Below are positions 36,121 through 47,640 of a stretch of DNA of 64,000 bases, piece after piece. The notes under the pieces were generated by a model, which worked only from the letters and a program-made list of their open reading frames with translations, was not told the DNA's origin and did not search any database. A program made the translations under genes and the position numbers. Each line of letters opens with the position of its first letter. Position 1 is the first letter of the stretch. Origin of the DNA: Adiantum capillus-veneris (taxonomy: Eukaryota; Streptophyta; Polypodiopsida; Polypodiales; Pteridaceae); contig CM043949.1 in assembly GCA_014529385.2 (NCBI GenBank), positions 108,931,977 through 108,995,976 of the forward strand, in the 5' to 3' direction.

Positions 36121-37948
36121 CATGTAATGTATGATGTTATTTTCACCCCAAGAAAGGGTGAAGACCTTGGTAAAATCCGCCAAGGCTTCTTGAAATGATT
36201 GGCGTTGTTCTTCTGTTGTGTTGTTAAGGCCCATAAGCTTGACCATTTTATCAAAATGTGCCCAAACTTTCTTGCGCTTGTTTGCAAGCTCGCCATTTGA
36301 ATCATTGTCAGTAGTAGCTTTGCATAACTCCTTCCAAAGCTCCCAAAGGTTACCTGCCTGCTGGTTGGAGCTGTTTTGAGCATCATATCGACTTGGCTTT
36401 CCTTGGGAAACTTTCTTCAAAAAGTGTCTAGCTTTTTGTCCACCCATTGACACTTGTTGAGCAATTTCATGGGCCTCCCTTGTGTTCTTTACAGCAATGA
36501 TAGACACATTTCCACCGTGACAGCCAATGGAATTCAAGAGTACCTCCACTCTTTCGATCGCTTCCTGGGACTTTCCCAACGGTTTCATTGTGAAAGCATA
36601 GTCAATGTGGAGCTTCAATAGCCTGTCAAAAATGCGCATGAATGCGTATAATGTAAAAAAATGTACATTCGATAGAGGAAATAGAAAGATTGGATTCCAA
36701 GCGTGGTCCTTTTGATCACGGTCTGGGGCATTGAGCATGGGACATCTCAGAATAGACGCTTCCCATTCTCTACCTTCATCTCCGACATCACGACAATCTA
36801 ACCCTTGTTCTCCATGCCCTTGCCATGGAAGCATGGAACTGACCTTTGCAGTGCTCTTATGTGATTTTTGTCCATTAGGTTTGTACCCTCAAGTGAAAAA
36901 TGGACAAGGCATGAGAGAAGAAGCCCCTTATTTGCAGCTAAGCAAAACACTTTATGGTCTTCAAATCCCCACCTAAGTGCCACTCCACATCATAACTACC
37001 AAAACCCTCAATCTCCAACTTTTGACCTACAACTTGGGAGTGTATTACTTCTGTTATCCATGGAGTTCTCTCAAAAATCCATGAAAGTACTCCATTGGTC
37101 TCTTTGGGCACCTCAATAGCACCCAACCACCAAATGTCTTTCTCTGATTGCACGCTAAAAGATGGGGTGGGAGATGGCTCGAATGAATCCCTTTGCTTGG
37201 TTTGCAGAAGGGCCTCGTTCATTAGAGTGACACTTAGCCTCTCTAACCTTCGGCCTTTCACTATTTGACACTCATCGAGTTTCAGCACAAAAGCGACTTT
37301 TGTGCCAAGCACTACAAAATAAATAGTGCTAAGACCTTAAACTTCAGAGTCTATGATAAGAATAATACCAAAGAAAAAAGTAAAGTGTGTCACCTTCTTC
37401 AGGTAACTCATAAAATCTAAGCATGGCTTCTTGAAGCCTTCTAAGATCCACGAAAATATTGTTCCACATTATGTAAGGAAAGGCCTTATCTGAAGGTCTT
37501 ATGGATTGTTTCTTACCTTTTCCCCTTGTCTTTGTTGCGCACAAAGCATAAAGGGAAGTTCACATTGTGTCCTCAATGTGTAGGAATGTCCCAATGGGGG
37601 AGAACACATCTTTGTTTGTGGCCTTCTTTGCGAGCTTGACCTTGTGAGGAACGGGAAATAGGTTTTCCACAATGCCCTGTTCTTTGAGGGCATCCTTTAG
37701 GAGTTGGAAAATAGCCTAATAGGCTTTGGTGCTGATTCCAGCCTCATCACAAGCTTGTTGAACGTCATCATCACTAACCACATTTCTTAATTTGCGCATA
37801 AGGTCCTTGGTGACTGCATCCTTAATGTGCTTACCTCCAGGTGATTGTAAGATAGAAATCACGTCTTGGGTATTGAGACAACTAGTGAGAAGGTTGACTC
37901 GATCATCTTGGCTTGTTCCACCGCATGCCTCCTGGATGAAGTTTCTAG

Positions 37949-38023
37949 CGACAAATAAACATAAATGTTAGAAAATAGTGTGAAGTAAGAATGCATCATG
38001 CAAGTAAAGACCAAATCACCTTG
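37949..38023 (-). other. Spliceosomal intron of the transposase-like gene
   Basis: The minus strand reads GTGATTTGGTC at the start and TTTGTCGCTAG at the end, between the basic exon-1 tail (RKRRVIAT) and NFIQEACGG. It is about 75 bp and AT-rich, typical of plants. Confidence 0.55.
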
Positions 38024-38834
38024 TGGCTATAACTCGTCGTTTGCGTGCTCCTCCCGAATGTGCAAGAGTTTCAATGGATGAATACGTGCGTTTGCGCTCC
38101 CTTGCACCAAGGGGTGTTTCTTTCAAGTATGTGATGGTGTTGGTAAGCTTCTGAATGTGGGACTCCTTTTCTTGCATTTGTTGTTCAGGAGTTTTAACTA
38201 CCCTCTCTGAAGAGGCAACACTCTCTTGTAATGCCGTCGTCTTGAGGTGAAGAGCTTGACATTCGTGCATCCACATATGCAAAGAAGCACCTACACCCAT
38301 ACACAACCGCTTGCAATAGCCTAACAAGCCTGCTTCTCCCCTCCCAAAAAATTGAAGAAATGTGGAAAGACTATTAAACGGTGGATGGAAGCGGCTTATA
38401 GGATCGTAAGGGTACAAATGGCCATCCACCCAAATGTCAACATTGGTCTCACAAGCGGTGAGACGTTCCTATGATGACCTTTGATCACCCTCAGTAGTGG
38501 TCTTCGGTGCAAATACCGTGGGTAAGCGAATATGTATGATTTTGGTGTGCGGAGTATGTGGTGGTGGAAGCAAACCATTTGTGATGTCCGTGAGCACCAT
38601 GGAAGCTGTTGCGTGAGGAAGCAAATGATGAAAAGATAGAGGGGGAAGGGTAGAGAGGTTGAGGAAGATGGGAGGAGAGAAGGAGGGAGGGGGGGGAGGG
38701 AGAGATTGGGGAGGAGGAGAAAGGTAGAGGCAGGGAGGGAGAGAGGGGGAGGAGGAGGAGAGAACAAAATGTTTATTACTTTTTGGGGGAAAAGATTTTT
38801 GAAAAAATGGACTTTCTAAGCTTGTGGGTTAAAA

Positions 38835-38945
38835 AATGGGTCAAAAAATGATTTTTGGATATGTATATATATTGGGAGGGAGTTTTAAGTAAAAAACAAG
38901 TAAAATTGAATTTTTTTTAAAAAAGTCAAATTTTGACTCTTTGTG
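38835..38945. repeat. Candidate right inverted end of the histone-carrying element
   Basis: Its order of blocks (ggtcaaaaaatgatttttgg, gggagggagttttaag, aaattgaatttttttt) resembles the reverse complement of 31270-31400. The sequence is simple and AT-rich, so chance similarity is possible. Confidence 0.3.
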
Positions 38946-39307
38946 ACCCACGTTTTTGCTGATGTGGACACACCCCTATGCTTCCTTCACTTTAAAAAAA
39001 GCTAGAGAGAGAAAGTAACCCTTTAGATCCACATCCTACATTTGTCTTAAAAAAAGGTTAGAAAAGCCTACTCAAAACTACCTTCTTCAATGCCCTTGCC
39101 CCCTAAACCCCACACAACATTAGCCTTAATCCCTAAAAATTAGGATTCCTTACAAGGCCCATGCAAGGTTCATATTTCTCCTAATGATTCCCCCCTTCCT
39201 AGTCTTTGCACACCCTCATGAAAACTATGGCTTTTTTATTTGGTGTGGTTGGTTTTGCTTGGTCAATTGCTAGAGTTCTTGATGTAGCTTCTTTAGTAGT
39301 CTAGTGT

Positions 39308-42300
39308 TCATTTTTCTAGTGTCTGTGTGAGTTTCTTGAACTTTTCTACCCTTGCTTTGATTGCTACCTTGGCTGCCAGCTTCCTGAATGGATTATTTCT
39401 TAGAGTTCTCTCATAGTCAATGTGCCGAGCTGGGAGATTCTTCTTCATGGGGTTGAATATGGATGAGTCGAGTTCAAAGTACCCGCTCATGAACGCCTCT
39501 TTGAAAGTTTGCATGTAGTGTCAAGGCAGAAACATGACCTGTGCATACAACCACATGATGATGTTTCTGCTGGGAATATCTATCTCTAAGCTCTATTATA
39601 ACCCTCTGCCTCCTTCCAAGAATACCTGCCAAGGATGTTCTACGGCCTCTGTGTATTTAAATGCAGGTGATTATCATCTTTGAATTTTTTACCAGCATTT
39701 GGCAAGCCAGGTCCAGAACATCCTTCATCTGATTGATGACTCCTTTCAGATTGTTGACCACATATTTCTCTAGTGGTGGAAAGTTTCATGTGGCCTTCAT
39801 GAGGACAGGGTAGTCCATCATCTCTGGTCTTTTACTTTTCTAGTTGTAGAAATTATCCCAGGATCTCCTTCTATTGATTGGGCAATAATTTGGATCAATT
39901 TTGAGATGTTTCGGTGCGTTTCTATAGTAGGTTTCATTGATTGGTCGCTTCTCAAACCACTTTTTTCTCCACAGGGGTTGCTTGTCAATTATTGTCTAGA
40001 TTTGAGTTGTCGTTACAAGGAACTTCCTATAATCCCCCTTGTTGTAGGGCTCGAGACTAGGCAACATTTTCCAAAGAGCCTCTTGTCTCATCAACGATAG
40101 TGCAATCACATCATACCCATGGTTCTTGACCACCTCGTCAAGTGTGATCATGAGAAGTGTAGCTGACTCAAGAACTTTGAGTTTGTATTACATGTACTCT
40201 TTATGAGAAAGATCATGCACTTTTGAGATCCACCTTTAAATTTCTTCCCAAGAATCTGTATGATCTTCTTTGGCTTGTTCATCATGTAATGTTTCCTATA
40301 TAGATGCACTTGGCAGCTCTACTGGGGGAAGATCCATACCTATTTTCTCTTCCCCGGTTGTCTGATGACTTTCCATTGTAGTTTGTTGAGTCTTCATGGC
40401 ACTCAATTCCAAATCTTTTTGTTGCAAAGCAAGGGCATGAGCTCTGTTTTGAGCAACCAGTCCTTCTTTTGCTTTGGCTAGTTGTTTTTGTAGCTTTTGG
40501 CCTCTTTTTGTTTTTGGATGGCTTTATGCCCATGGCTGTCATGAGTTGATTGTATACTATTCTCAACTAGGGCCACCTTGAGATCTTTCAACTCTTGCAT
40601 GGTTGTGACTGGCGTTCCTGAAGTAGAAGTAGTGGTTGGGTGGCTTGCATTGCTAGAAGTTGTGTAAGCGTTTTGCTGACCACCCCATAAGATTCCCCGA
40701 GCTTTGCATTCTTTTGTCGTTCCTTTTCTAGCTCTTCCTCTAGACGTTGTTTTCTCCACTTGTAAGTTTGTGTTAGCTTCATTAAAAGCTTGAGCTTCTT
40801 GGTAGAAATGTGTAGCATTTGTCTGCTCCCTTTGTAGATAATCTTGAAGCTCTCTTTGGATACCTTGCAAGCCTGCAACCTTTTTTTGTAGCTCTTGGTT
40901 GAGTTTAAACGCTTTAGTTACCTCTTCTTTGGTGTCCTCCACCTCTACTCCTTGTAGGTTGTGGAGGACTTTTTGACATTGAAACTGTAGTTTGGTTTGT
41001 TCCAGATGGTTGTCAATGTCAAATGAGTCTATCAATTGTCTTCCTTCTTCAATGATGGCCTGTGATCGGGGCGACCTCGGCTTTGATTGTGTCCTTTGAG
41101 GTTGGTTCGAAGTTCTTGATTATTGTTTTTCTTTGGAAATCTCTTTACTTTCATTATCCCCTCGTATTTGTGATACTGGTGGAGCTTGCTCTTCCTCTTT
41201 GCCTTTTAATTTGTCAGCCTCTTGACCTGTTGGTGGTGTTGGAAAAACTTGCCCCGTTGTTGGCTTTGACAACTTTGTAGTCCGCTCAAATATGTCTCTT
41301 TCCACTTTTTGATCCGTAGATTTTTGAGTAGATAGAAGGAGGAGTGATAGGTTGATTTGTTGTTGAAGGGATATTTTTAGTGTGGATTTCCAAAGGATCC
41401 ACACCAACCTCCTCTACTCTCTCTTTCTTCCCAGACCGAGTCATGTCCGTCTCTTGGGACTTAGTGTATTTGTCGAATGATTTAAGATCATCGAATGTTG
41501 TTAGGCTTGGACTCTTGTTGTTTCCTATGTTCTACCTTACACTTGAGCTCTTCTTTGATCTTTTTTTGCATTTCATTTTGACAACTTCTAAATCGCTTTA
41601 GCCGCGCATCTCTTGTATTGCTTAATCTCCTCAATCGCTCTGCTTTTCTTTGTTCTAGCAATTTATTTTGGTCATTCTCTCCTTCATCATAAGCATCAGC
41701 TCCCAGCTTCCTCTTTTCTTTTGTCTCTTTCTGTGGAGCTCCTCTCTTAGTTGTTGGGCTTCTTCTATTGATATGTGTACTTGAGATATTGGGATCTAGT
41801 CTCTATGTTCACTTGATCATCTCCTTAAGCTGCCTTGATGGAGTGTATATTCTTCTTCTTATTACTCGTCCTCTTCCTTCTCTTTCTCCTTGTCATCTGA
41901 GGATTTTTATTCATATGGGGTATCCTCACTCAACTTTACATCTGATTCTATCTCCTCATTGTTAGACTTCTTTCTTTTTGACACTTTTTTTTTGGAGGTT
42001 GTATTGCAAAGGGTCTCGCAACTGGTTTGGCTGCACGTTTGGATTTGTGGATCAACTCAATTTTTTTCACTATAGGTGGTAGCTCGTTCATCATTCCCAG
42101 TACTTGGTAGGCTATCCTTGTCAACATTGGTCCACCTTTCATGTATGTTTTGTTGCAATCGCTGTGTTTCAAGTTGGCCTCCACCATGTTTTCTAATAGG
42201 TAGGTGTTCTTCTCTCTGATATCCCTATTGCCATCACCACTGCAATGTGAAGGTTTGATTCTGTGTATCTTGGTGGCTTTTGAACCTTTAGGTGTTAAGC

Positions 42301-42690
42301 AATCAGTTAGAGGGGTAGTTCAATCTCTAAGTATACCAGGTCTTTGTAGGTGAATTTGGGACCTTGTTGCTTCACAAATTCTTTATCATTATCATCGGTC
42401 TTTGAATTCAGGAGAAAGTTATGGTTTCCAAGTGGTAAGTACAGTGCTTGATTGATCATGTCCAAAGTGATTCTGACTTTGAGTTTCCAATGTGCATGGG
42501 TTTTGGGGAGATAGTGGTTAGTACTTTTCTTTGGATCTGGAGGGTGAACTCCTTCCTCCAGCTGTCTCTTATGCTTCTTCTTCTTCATCATCATTTTTCA
42601 ATCGCTTGTAACATCTCCACATCCTTGGGGCACTCCACTTTATTCGTTGTTTCCAATCATGGGATCACAGCAAGGCTTAGGGTAAAACAA
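39308..42690 (-). pseudogene. Long decayed coding region, unrecognised, coiled-coil rich (possible retroelement gag-like)
   Basis: Several minus-strand open blocks lie in the same direction: FTYKDLVYLEIELPL (42307-42594), KGGPMLTRIAYQVLGMMNEL (41948-42187), and a Gln/Glu-rich coiled coil LQKKVAGLQGIQRELQDYLQ (40478-41035). Near 39550-40000 come LDLACQMLVKNSKMI-type sequence and MWLYAQVMFLP, then HYMQTFKEAFMSGYFELDSS to 39308. The last two parts have a diverged partner on the other strand at 44595-45044. I cannot name the family. It has several breaks and is treated as a fossil. Confidence 0.4.
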
Positions 42691-43030
42691 TAGAAAGCTT
42701 GTCCAACAAGTAGGGATGCTACATCAATGTTCTTTTCTACCTTCTTACTTGTGGGTTGAGAGATTGGTAGAGTCATCTACAATTGTAGCCTTGCCATGGT
42801 TCTCCTTAACCACTATTGGTTTAACCTAGGGTCCATTAGGGTATCCACATTTTTTTATTCTGGGATCACAGCAATATTTAGGGTAAAGCAGTAAAAAGTT
42901 GGTCCAAAAAAATGAAACATTACAGCAATGTTCTTTTTCACCTTCCTGATTGTGGGTTGAGAGATTGATGGAGTCATCCACAATAGCAGCCTTAACATGG
43001 TTCTCCTAAATCCCTATTGTTGCAACATCT
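42655..43030. repeat. Diverged tandem duplication, period about 200 bp
   Basis: The block from gggatcacagcaa through gtgggttgagagatt to catggttctcc occurs at 42660 and again at 42862 with many differences, so the duplication is old. Confidence 0.75.
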
Positions 43031-43250
43031 ATTTTGCAAGGAGGGCTGTCATCTATGGCTGTGTACTTGAACAACTGAAATCCATCTATAGTTCTATGTT
43101 GTTTTCATCAAATGCAAGGCAAAGATGAACTTTTCTCAGCATTGGTTTCTATGAAGGAATGGTCATGTTAGACTCTTACGGACTAATCTCATGGAAAGTG
43201 GAATTAAACTGAGTACAGTGAACTCACCCCCGCACTCTATGTATGCAGTT

Positions 43251-43586
43251 TCAAAGCACCCAGCACTTGGAAATCTCTAGAATCTTAACCGTGCACATTG
43301 GGTAGGTGCACTCTGACATGGTGCTGCATAGTACTACAAAGAAAAATTGGTGATACTTATGTTGACATTCCATCAAGAAAAGCTCTGTCATGTGCTTAGC
43401 TAAGAGGGGTTTTCCACATGCAACACATTCGCCACCAATATTTGCAACCTGTTTCAAAAACGAGGCCATTGTAGGTGGTGAGGGCACCATAAAGGCTCTA
43501 CTCTCCTGCTGCATATATTGAATTGTTGTATCCATGAATGCTTTTCGAGACGTCAAGAACCGTGATTCACATTCCAAAGCATTCAT
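43251..43586 (-). pseudogene. RING-like zinc-binding fragment
   Basis: The frame of 111 residues carries ECVACGKPLL, then MECQHKYHQFF and SECTYPMC. The spacing of C-x2-C, C-x-H-x2-H and C-x4-C resembles a RING-type finger, though one expected Cys/His ligand position is unclear. No neighbour explains it. It may be an exon of a repeat-associated gene. Confidence is low because only the metal-ligand pattern supports it. Confidence 0.35.
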
Positions 43587-43679
43587 GCTCTCCTGCCAAC
43601 CAAAGCAAAGACAACATCAAAGAATAAGATCATTTGTGCTTGGTTGCACTTAACTTATTGTTATAACAATTTAAAAGAG

Positions 43680-44250
43680 ATTGAAGAATGCCTTGCAAGC
43701 ACTTTTGAAACACCAACAAACCACTTTCCGTGCACTTTCTTATTCACCTACTAAACACTTCTTAAGCACAAGTGCTCTCTTAGCTCTTTTTAAGCACTTC
43801 TATGAAATTTCTAAGCAACATTGAGCACTACAAAGCACCTCTAAGCAGTTGCTACACTGCTTTGTCACCACTTGCTAGGCACTTTCTAATCACCTCACAA
43901 CTCTTTGTAGCTCTTTCAAGCACTTCAAGGTACTTTCTAAGTACCGTTGACCACTGTAAAGCACTTCTAAGCAGTTGCTACACCACACCTATACCTTTGC
44001 TTAGCACTTTCTAACCCCTCCCATAGCACTTTGAGGAGATTTCTAAGCACTTTGAGGTTGTTTCTAAGCACTTCTAGGCACTTTCTTAGCACTTCTAAGC
44101 ACTTTATTAGAACCATTGAGCATTGTGAAGAACTTCTAAAAAGTTGCTAACCACTTGCTAAAGCAGTTTCTAACCACTTGCTAAGCAGCTTCTAATGACC
44201 TTGTAAGCACTTTGTATCTCTTTCTATGCACTTTGAAGTACTTTCAAAGC
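43680..44250. repeat. Degenerate minisatellite built on ctaagcactt
   Basis: The 10-bp core ctaagcactt or close variants recurs dozens of times. A longer block (attgagcact-aaagca-ctctaagcagttgctac) recurs near 43815, 43947 and 44115, suggesting a higher-order unit of about 130-170 bp. Confidence 0.85.
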
Positions 44251-44399
44251 ACGTGGAAGAGGAGAAAGAAATTTGGGAAGAGGTGATGCAGTGGGAAGAG
44301 TGAATCATATAGTCAATCAATGTCAACCTTCTCAAACCATTCAATATCAATGAAGCATGGCATCAGCAGGCTCTCCCCTTCCCACTCATAAAGCTTGAA

Positions 44400-45125
44400 G
44401 TACTACAGATCAAAGAAAGATTGCTAGAGGACTTCCAAGCCAACCAACAATGACACATCCAAAATGGTGAGAAGTCTGGCTAAACCGGCACCCCATGTAT
44501 CTTATATTGTATACAAATGCACCATCAACTATCAATAAAGATCTTATGCAGTGTCCCGTACCAAGAGTCAAAAGCTGGCAACAACACTCAATCATCCAGC
44601 AAAAGAGGCCAACCTGGCTTAATTACCCAAGGTTCCCACCACCACAGAATGGACCACCCACAGAGACTTATATGGTGGACACACTCTCTTCTACTATCCA
44701 GTTGTTTAGAGGGATACTTGACTTATCCTGCATCATGTTGGTCAAGATATCCAAAATGCTCCTAACCTGCTTACAAACTTTCCACTGTGCAAGGATTGAG
44801 CTATGATCTATAAGTCCAACCTTCAGATGAAGTGCTCCATGGATTCTATGCTCAAGTGATGTTTTTGATGTCCTATTACATGAAAACCTTTGAAGAAGCA
44901 TTCTATACCGGCTTCGTCACTTACAGATCCAAAATCTTTGGCCCCATCATCACCAATTTAAGAGCTAGGTTTGTTAGCTACTCCTCAGCAGTCAAGCAAA
45001 GGAACAAAATATCCATGCAGGTCATGTCAACAAAGGACAAATAACTTCATTTCAAGTACCAACAAGGTCTTGAGCAGCATGCCAAAAGGACTGAAGCAAG
45101 AAAGCTCGACCACTACTTAGCACCC
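44400..45125 (+). pseudogene. Opposite-strand partner of the 39.3-40.1 kb unrecognised protein
   Basis: The plus strand reads KRPTWLNYPRF, PPTETYMVDTLSS, ILDLSCIMLVKISKMLLTC, then FYAQVMFLMSYYMKTFEEAF. The minus strand at 39308-40000 reads KRPEMMDYPVL, PPLEKYVVNNLKG, VLDLACQMLVKNSKMIITC and YAQVMFLP...HYMQTFKEAF. The order and spacing agree, so these are homologues in inverted orientation. Function unknown; broken. Confidence 0.55.
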
Positions 45126-45863
45126 TAAATAGCTGTGTCATGGACGACACAGACAGGGAGAGGGGGAATGTTACCTGCTCGGCTAACAAAGCCAGAAGCC
45201 AAAAAAAGAGCATCAAAGGGACACCACTCTCATTTTTTATCCCAATTGATTGTATTAAACCCCTTTGAATTAATGAAAAATCTAGCAAAGTCCAAAGCCC
45301 TTGTAATATTACTAATTGCCAATGAGTGCGAAGGGGCCGAGGGATTCCAAATTTGTAACTTTATGTAGTTCTTAAGTCTTCTCATTGAGCCCAATTAGCT
45401 AGGAATTTATTCTTGAACCTTGGATAAGGTATAAAAAAAAGTCAATTTTTCATAACTATTGACCTAAGTTTTTGGATAATGAAAGTGAGCGTACGCTGCA
45501 GAAACTTATTATGAGTGTACTGTTTTCTTCAACCTTGCGTGTCTCTTTTGTACGGTGTTGCATTTCTATTTCAAGCATATCAATGCGTTCGCATGTGAAA
45601 GCTCTTCCATTCAATGTAAGCTTCTCGCGATGAAAATGTGTTTTTAGTCATGCCCGTCTACGCGTTGTTTTTGTTCCCTATGCACAATACACATACCAAA
45701 ACTGGTTTTTGACCTTAGGAATAGATAGAGCACGTCTAGAGGAAGCCATAGAGTGCTTCGGACCTCGAGATCGACTGACCTAAAATTGGTTGTTTATCTT
45801 ATGCACAATTTTTTAGTGTCAAAAATGACATTTGAGTACATGAGAGTGTTAAGGATACTCTGC
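45126..45863. other. Intergenic; nothing recognised
   Basis: No coding, repeat or promoter feature could be supported here. Confidence 0.5.
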
Positions 45864-47640
45864 TCATCCCGTAGCTACACAAATTTTTCTCGATAAGCTT
45901 GGGGTAAGGAAAGTAGCTTTTGATGTCTGACACACATTTAAGACCCAGTTAGGTAGAAACCACCTAGACTTGGGTTTTATGTATGTGGTTTTCACTTTGC
46001 TAGCATTGAAATGGTGAGGCTTGGCAGTCGGCCAAAATAAGGCTACTTTTTGTACAGATTCTCCTTCTTTCTGCTTGACTTTGTGGATTTGCAAGATGGT
46101 GTTATGAGCTATCCCTCTTTGAGAGAATTCCTTGTTGATAAATTCGTCAAACACCTCCTCCATTGACTGGAAATATCTACATTCTAAGAAATCAAACTAT
46201 GTGGTGGATTCCTCTTCTAGGGTTAGTCCAAATCTTGCGAATTGTGTTGGAAAGTCCAAGACTTCCTCAGCTCTAATGAAATGCACAAATGCTACCATGT
46301 GATCCTTGGGATCTCTGTTCCCGAAATATTTCTTGTTTACACATTTTTGGACTTGAGATGGATCCTACAATGATCCATCAATCTAAGCATGGGGTCTCCC
46401 AATCCTCCTTTATGAGCTCTTTCTGGTCTAGGATATGGTAAGCATTCCTCCCCTAGGGGTGCTTCTAGTCCATAATTCCTGGTTGGTCTAGCAGGTGGTT
46501 GTTCCTCTCCTCGGACCCTTTTTCTTGTTCTCGTTCTTGATGTGGTGCTTATGTCCTGGTCGGATTTGAAGTTCTTGTTCTATTCTCATCTTGGTACTAC
46601 TGATGGAGTGGTGGTGTTGGTTGTTCTCCTAGCCCTGACATGGCTTGATAACCACCACTATATGGGTTCGGTTCTAGTGTTGCATAATGTTCAAGCCACA
46701 CTTGAAATGATATTGATGTGGCTTGTTGGTCTTGAGGGTTGGGCAATGGTTGTCTATTCATATGCGATGTGGTGTCATAATCATAGGAGAAGGGATTTGT
46801 GGATTTTATAGGGGTTTGTATGGGCATTTGTTTCTCTTTAGAATCCTATGCTAACAATTCTAGCATTATCACTCTTCCTACATTCCCTAGGTGGATTGCC
46901 TCATATTCTCGTCCATACTTGTCGACAAAAATGATATGGGTTTCTGTTGCAAAGTCATATGAAAACAAGTACAAGACTTTGTCTTTGCTTAATTCATTCA
47001 CATGGGGTTCCATGCAAAGGTAGTAGGAGATAACTCTTGCATCCTTGTGTTTGTTAATCCCAATATTTTTATGAATTGTAGCCACTCTCTTGTCATGAAT
47101 GTAAAAGGCTCCATGAAGATTAAGTTTAGGAGGTAGTTCTTGGGTCTCCATAACCATCTTCCTTTTGCTACATTGTCTCCATATTGATTGTAGTTTTTTG
47201 GGTCTCTGACAATGAGGTAGTGGTTCCCCTCTTCATCATGGAATCTGTCACCATCTTCGTTTACTAGGTTTACTTCTAATCCCTAGCAGGCCGTTCCTCA
47301 ATACAAATGCATTGACATCCTTGAACATCCGCATATACTAGGGCTTCATGGGCGTTTGTTTCCTTTTGGAAGATTGTCAAGTATTATGGTGTATTCAAGG
47401 GTTTCTGCGAGGTGCTACCCCCCATAATCCCTTTTTGTTGGAAGCCTCCTAGTTGTTGGTTAGCCATCCAGTTATATGATTTGTCGGAAGAGGTGTCAGT
47501 ATCATTGTCCTCTTCTATGATTAGAGCTAAGGGATCCATTTTGGCTTGGTTTACACTCTCCTCAGTTGATACTAGACTCCCTTGGTTTGTTGTTACTCTA
47601 CCGTCTCTTAAAAGATACCTACCCCGATCTTAAATACATG
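45864..47640 (-). pseudogene. Gypsy-E gag region (fossil)
   Basis: FINKEFSQRGIAHNTILQIH (about 46090) and VLYLFSYDFATETHIIFVDK (about 46930) line up with the Gypsy-G gag segments FSKRGIKHNTVSQIYAFKQ and RLYVFTYTEGSEVKIAAYDK. The N-terminal region near 47560-47640 (STEESVNQ) also matches Gypsy-G (STEGSVNQ). It is therefore a decayed relative of the Gypsy-G gag, with many breaks. Confidence 0.7.

Larger units (their letters stand above)
35647..38600 (-). pseudogene. Multi-exon transposase-like protein (GGDLK family), decayed
   Basis: Starts at an ATG near 38600 (MVLTDITNGLLPPPHT). Exon 1 ends in a coiled-coil-like heptad stretch (QEKESHIQKLTNTITYL) and a basic tail. A GT...AG intron (about 37949-38023) leads to NFIQEACGGTSQDD; a second (about 37313-37396) leads to VAFVLKLDECQIVKGRRLER. 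Then come SVQSEKDIWWLGAIEVPKE, VEWHLGGDLKTIK, NPIFLFPLSNVHFFTLYAFM, and, after a third intron (36004-36120), YGSLEIFSTQGMEKSHYRAR. From memory this GGDLK ... H-x-F-x-R-I-x-D-x-L ... FS-x-QG-x-EK pattern recurs in uncharacterised, repeat-like proteins of several eukaryotes. I infer an RNase H-fold transposase. In-frame stops and a frame change near 36800-36940 show decay. Confidence 0.6.
31100..39000. mobile_element. Candidate multi-gene mobile element carrying a histone H3-like gene (ends approximate)
   Basis: Two plus-strand coding regions (31840-33179 and 33425-33607) converge on two minus-strand ones (34669-35522 and 35647-38600). Sequence near 31270-31400 and the reverse complement of 38835-38945 share an ordered set of blocks (ggtcaaaaaatg, a G-run with gttttaag, then aaattga/tttt-rich sequence) over about 110 bp, as degenerate terminal or subterminal inverted repeats would. 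One gene is transposase-like. Two of the genes share a promoter motif. Exact ends and a target duplication were not found, so unity of the element is inference. Confidence 0.4.

Noticed and set aside
31170-38970. Direct match gtggacacac-ctatgc near both ends of the candidate histone-carrying element
   Set aside because: The match is in direct orientation, short and imperfect, and is too long for a usual target duplication; treated as chance.
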